A DNA stretch of 64,000 nt from Benincasa hispida. Lineage: Eukaryota > Streptophyta > Magnoliopsida > Cucurbitales > Cucurbitaceae. Each line of letters begins with the position of its first letter. Position 1 is the stretch's first letter. The stretch is taken from contig NC_052356.1 of the NCBI RefSeq assembly GCF_009727055.1, forward strand, positions 1,194,780-1,258,779, given 5' to 3'. Both the position numbers and the translations under genes were made by a program. The notes under the pieces are model-generated. The model was not told the DNA's origin. It made no database searches and was given only the letters and a program-made list of their open reading frames with translations. This document shows, piece by piece, positions 59,379 through 64,000 of this stretch.

Positions 59379-60560
59379 ATGAATTTCTTTATGGATTTAA
59401 GTTAATGTTTAAATTTCTTTATAGATTTAAGTTAATGTTTAGCATTTTTAATAGAAGTTGTAGTTATGATATTTTTCAATATTATTGTGCTTTTTGCATG
59501 GATTGGTCATTGATGCATTCTAAGTTAAATGTTCAATTAGAAAGATTATATGTTTGATTGGACTTATAATATTGGATCATTATCTAATCTATCATGAAAA
59601 TAGTTAGGTTGATAATGCAAGTTGATCATTACTATACCTAATGTCATGCTTAACTTGATTTCAAGAAATTAATAATCAATTATTTTTTTATAAGAAAAAA
59701 TTATTGTCGAAAGATAATCCAGATAATAGTTTATATATTAAAACTATCATTGACAAAATATTCCACAAAACCATTGCATGACTTGATGAAGTCATTAAGA
59801 AAACCAACACCCTTGAACATCTTTGTCTCTTGAAGTTCAATCTCTATTTTATCTTTGTTTTCTTTACTTTCAATATCAATTCATCTAGTTTCCAAAGTTA
59901 CGTCAAGAATCACAAACAAGGACATATGCACACTACAAAAATTAACCTATCGTGCAAACGCGACACATGTGTCATGTGAGCTCTTGACTACATAGGCAAA
60001 CCAAAGAAAAAGGAGCACCTCAACGAGCCTTAAAATCGAAAAAGAAAGGCCAGAAAAAAAAAACCACAAATATAATTTCAAACCTTAAACCAAGAGAGAA
60101 TCCTACATGTCATACTCGCCTTCGTTCCAACTTACTAACAATGTGGTGAAAGTATGTAGCTACAAGTAGGAATCACATGCTCACTTCATAGGCTAACTTA
60201 TCGTGCAAAGGCCAAAACAAGTGTCATTTCAGCCCTTGGCTATATAGCCAAACCCAAGAAGAAAGAGTACCTAAACAAGCCTTGAAATAAAAAAGAAAAT
60301 TAAAAGGCTCCAGAGCTCAGGATTAGAGCACAAACCACAAAACATAAACAAGAAAAACCAAAACAAAGACATCATGGCCACCACAAGAATAAAAAGAATA
60401 AATGACCAAGTAGATGAAGTAGACACTACAGTAGACTAGCCAAATGTTCAGGCCAAGAAGCAAACGAGTCTGAACAAAAGAAACAATAAGATGCAAGAGA
60501 ACTCAAGGGCCATGTGGGACCCCTCAATGTAGACGTTGATTCCTTTCCATGGACTAAATT
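59379..60560. other. Intergenic repeat-bearing region
   Basis: No gene recognised. A stretch starting TATCGTGCAAA at 59949 (about 105 bases) recurs in diverged form at about 60198, giving a 249-base period. Short ORFs such as 59366-59557 look fortuitous. Confidence 0.5.
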
Positions 60561-62020
60561 AGAATTTTGATACAATATCTTTCTTTGTAACACCATTGAC
60601 TAAAAAGATTAACATTTCATAGGATAACCATATGTAACCCGATCTCATTCATGACTAAGTCATGAACTCTTACCTGTGAAGGTGTCTTTTGATTTGTATG
60701 GGTTGAGAGTAGCCCATGTTGCCAACTTAATATGCCTACCATTTTGGGGACAGAACCGAGTGGGAGTTGAGAATGTAACTTCACAAGATTCCTGATTTTA
60801 AGGTAAAGTAGATGAGTTTTTCCTTTAAGTGCTAAATTCAGGTCTTGAACAATGGGGCCCATCTCTCTCATTGGCCCGAGAGGGATTTTGTTTATATGAA
60901 CAAGTTGTTCATTAGAGAATAGTGGGACTTGCAGAACAAGAGGTAATTTCATGGGCAAAACGATAATTTGACACAACTGTAATTACGGGCGACTCGTGAA
61001 GGATCGACTTACTTGTAATGGTTATATCCATGGACACAGTAATATATTTACCGTGCAAAGAGTACAACTATGAGTCTTCAGTGGAGTGACCCATAGTTAA
61101 TGAATGTTGATTAATTTAATTAAAGGGTTTAATTAATTAATCTCAATCATTAGAGCTTCTAATATGTAGGTCCATAAGATCTCTTTGCTAGCTCACTAAT
61201 GGGTAAATGGAAGGATTTATAGTTTTGAAAGAATTTGAAATTGTTTAAATTTAATAAGAGAATGCACATTAAATATATAACATATGATTGATATAATGTA
61301 TGTAGACACATTATAATATAAAGTTATTTTTAAATGAGATTAAAAAATTCATCTTTAAGAGATGGGAGAATTAATATTTGAATGAGACTCGAATATTAAA
61401 ATATGAATTGAATTTATATTAAAACTACAAGATAAAAGAGAGATGTATTTTTATTTAATTAAATATATGATAATTAATTAATTAGATTTAATATATTCAT
61501 TTACTTTACTTTAATTCAATATATTAAATCAAATAATTCCCCTACAGTTACAGAGGGGGAGTGGAGAGGGGTTGAGGGGAGTTAACTCCCGTCACTAGTT
61601 TTTCCCTTTTAATCGTAAAAAAGAAAAAAAAGGGAATGCTCTACATTCTTTCTTCAAAACTCTCCCTACAAAAAGGAACTTCTCTCAAGAATCTCACAAT
61701 AATTTTACAGAGTGATTATTCTTTGTATTCCTATTCTCCTCCAAAAAGAAACTGATTCCCACAAGCCTTTCCTTGCCCTTAGAAAATAGTAGGGCAACTC
61801 CTGTGGTGGTGTCCTCTTTGGTGTTTGAAGTGTTCATGATCTTGGCGAAGATTTGGAGAAATTATTGAAGAAAGTCTTCAAAGATAAAATTTCTTCACAC
61901 TTCTTCTTGATGTAAGCACGCTTAATCCACTATGTTTCTTCTCTTTTCCGTGTTGTAATTTCATGGATTAAATTGATGCAAAAGTATTGATTCGCTTCCG
62001 CAAGGGATTCAACCCCTTTA
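60560..62020 (+). mobile_element. Copia-3 LTR, 5'-truncated
   Basis: This segment parallels the middle and right parts of the Copia-1 LTR: the TACCATTTTGGGGAC region, GGTCTTGAACAATGGGGCCC, TGTTCATTAGAGAATAG, the AGTGGAGTGACCCAT region and a leader with pyrimidine runs. Its left end lacks the usual TGTTGG start. It ends about 62010-62020, just before an initiator-Met-type primer site. Confidence 0.7.
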
Positions 62021-62022
62021 AT

Positions 62023-62036
62023 TGGTATCAAAGACA
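62023..62036 (+). other. Copia-3 primer-binding site (initiator Met type)
   Basis: TTGGTATCAAAGAC is close to the plant Copia consensus TTGGTATCAGAGC. Confidence 0.75.
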
Positions 62037-62335
62037 AGTTTTGCTATAAATTTATTTCTTGAATTTAATACAGAAAAGAGATGGTGGGTATTTTTATATT
62101 GTATATATGATGTATACTACGGTTTGTTTAATAGAAATTTTCGAGTATTAGCACTTAGATTTTAGGATTTTTCATTCTTGAGATCGATGTAAAGGCTTGG
62201 TGTTCTGAGAATTTTAATTTTGTTATCAAGTCTATAAGTCCGTACAGATCGATGACAAAAGTTGCAAAGAAGATTGGTCAAATTTGGATATGGAATTGCA
62301 TTGAATAGAAGATGTGAAATTCGATTCTGTATAAC

Positions 62336-62378
62336 AGCACTACGATGCCTCCGTGGAAGGCCACAACATCGTAGTGCT
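62336..62378. repeat. 12-bp perfect inverted repeat in the Copia-3 leader
   Basis: AGCACTACGATG (62336-62347) and CATCGTAGTGCT (62367-62378) can pair across 19 bases. It lies about 310 bases after the primer site, comparable in place to the palindrome array of Copia-1. Confidence 0.7.
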
Positions 62379-62433
62379 ATGGCACAGTGCTACGACACAA
62401 GACCAACAATGCTATGCTTTGCCATATCGCAGC

Positions 62434-63915
62434 TGATAACATGTAGAAACAAGTTATTTGACCTCTTTTATCTAAAACAATTAGAAAAAAAATTGGAAAA
62501 TGTGACAACTTGGAAAGAAATTCATGAAAATAATAATATCATGAGATCACATGCGTAAAAAGTCTCACAATCCATGAAAGATGTAAAAATCATGCTCTTT
62601 AGAAGTAGGAAATCTATTTATGCGATCATTGCAAAGGAAACCTTAACGCCAAAATTGGAATCACCTAGTTGAAAACATAGCTTCATGCGATAGATGACAT
62701 GACGCATGGGCGGTGGAGGTCAAATCAGAGATCAAGTTAGTAACTGACAAGAAAGCTTCACGGTAGAGCCAATGAACTTCTGACGTGAAGTAGGGAGTGC
62801 GTCAAGGTATGAAATTTAATGCATCCTATCAGCACAATCATTAGTGAGAGAGGAAAAAGGTGTTTCTTGGTGCCTATATATATTCAACAAAGATTTCCAT
62901 GCAATTGATAACCAAGACATTAGAGAAAACTCTGCATAAATTCTCACTTCAGAAACATTTTCCTTCGAGCCCTCGTGAAATCTTGAGTGGAAGCTCAAGA
63001 TTTCTTCTAGAGAAAACCAAGGGGAGACTTCACCTTTAGCACAATCTTTCTGAAGTAGTCATCCACAATGTCGGAGGGAGTAAGGAATTGCATACCACGG
63101 CTTGATTCTCTATCTCTATCTCTCTTTTTTTCTACATTTGTTATTTATATTGTGTAAAACGTTGAAATAATTCTTTTTATCAATATGAATGCATCTATAG
63201 TTTATCTTTTATCCATCGCTCCATCTTTCACCATGAGCAACTAATTTCTTTATGGGTTGAAAAATATTGCAACTAACATGAACTAAGGAAAGCTTAATCG
63301 TGCATTCACCTTGTTTTATGTATGCTTTATAAACTATTTGAATAAGTCAAAAAATTGTTCTAAATAAAATGAATGTATGTTTGAAAAAGTAAAGGATTTA
63401 GACTGCATAAAACAAGAAGAGATTATCTTTAGAAATAAAGAGACATCTTTTGCATCAAATACTCATTGCATGCATCCTAGAAATAGGATATGGTGGCTAA
63501 ATACACTGGGAAGTGTAGGTTATGATTTTCGAGTGATTATCTTGAACACATGGTTTATGCAGTTACTTAGGAATTTTTAGTGAATATTTTTCTCAACCCT
63601 ATCTTTATTCATTTGAAATCTATATCTCTCCGCATAGACTATTTCACTTATGATTGGGATACCCATCACATCTATCACCATTTATTTTAGCGAGAGAATA
63701 GAAAGAAAATCATTGCATATTTAACAAACAGTTTGCATCAAGATCGAAGCGATTATTGTCAATGCATCAATAGAATGGAATCCCTGAGTTTGATCCTAGA
63801 CTCACCAGGATTCTAATTGGATTTATACTTAGGTCTAACTAGATAAATAATGCATTCATAAGATAGTACAGAGCGCTCAAATCATCGCATAGATAAAACA
63901 CATCAAAACATATCA
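62434..63915 (+). mobile_element. Element D: 5' LTR (Athila-like)
   Basis: 1,482 bp from TGATAACATGT, directly abutting the Copia-3 leader, to ATATCA. The start forms a hairpin with a shortened AGAA loop (62435-62458). A TATA run lies at 62875-62883 and a U5 motif CCTGAGTTTGATCCTAGA at about 63783-63800. A primer site follows. The internal region runs out of the window. Confidence 0.8.
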
Positions 63916-63921
63916 AGTTTT

Positions 63922-63939
63922 TGGCACCATTGCTGGGAT
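63922..63939 (+). other. Element D primer-binding site (tRNA-Asp type)
   Basis: TGGCACCATTGCTGGGAT follows the LTR end by six bases; three mismatches to the tRNA-Asp 3' complement. Confidence 0.7.
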
Positions 63940-64000
63940 TGCGGTAACTAAGTTACACTAAAATTTATGTTTCTGACTTTCACAGGTCTTGATTTTTGAC

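Noticed and set aside
1..64000. A new multi-gene biological system
   Set aside because: Only two host genes, each of a known family, are present and they are functionally unrelated. All other coding sequence is retrotransposon-derived.

Overview
This is a window of plant nuclear DNA, from a eudicot and perhaps a cucurbit (the family guess is inference from repeat and gene style only). It holds two host genes: an intron-rich N-carbamoylputrescine amidase gene (CPA, + strand, 35644-44494) and a single-exon FANTASTIC FOUR-like gene (- strand, 45717-46496). They are convergent. Almost everything else is retrotransposon. No CRISPR array, prokaryotic operon or new defence-like system was seen.

Layout. 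Positions 1-32410 are a multi-level nest of LTR retrotransposons that can be unpicked by target-site duplications (TSDs). The oldest is Copia-2, of which the RNase H end and 3' LTR remain. A short non-coding Athila-like element (A, 1-4296) interrupts its pol. Copia-1 (5705-31664, TSD ATAAT) sits in its 3' LTR. Athila-like element B (7342-22648) sits in the 5' LTR of Copia-1. Element B carries two solo LTRs, a Copia one (10980-12977) and a Tekay/Del-type one (18469-20993, TSD AAGAC). Another Athila-type solo LTR (27252-28862, TSD GTTAG) splits the Copia-1 reverse transcriptase. Element B has a broken gag, no pol, and a long second reading frame with its own TATA box.

Positions 32409-34060 are a decayed Gypsy RT/RNase H fragment on the - strand split by a hAT-type MITE (595 bp, 8-bp TSD). 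The CPA gene follows. Its 4.07-kb intron 7 holds LINE ORF1 remains and a Tekay/Del solo LTR. Between CPA and the FAF-like gene is a 91-bp tRNA-derived SINE with a 14-bp TSD. After AT-rich intergenic DNA, 51039-59378 is a broken Gypsy element on the - strand (5' LTR, tRNA-Asp-type PBS, gag, protease, integrase; no RT), itself hit by a related LTR and a Copia solo LTR (TSD CCAAT). The right end holds a truncated Copia LTR with an initiator-Met-type PBS, followed by a fourth Athila-type LTR running off the window.

Two places look like assembly faults. A perfect 38-bp Tn5/Nextera mate-pair junction adapter lies at 7764-7801 inside an 83-bp duplication. A single N at 14965 lies between two identical 88-bp copies. 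The most interesting biological signal is a hairpin at the very start of four Athila-type LTR groups (A, B, C, D), with a constant AGAAAT loop (AGAA in D) and a stem that varies in a compensatory way.
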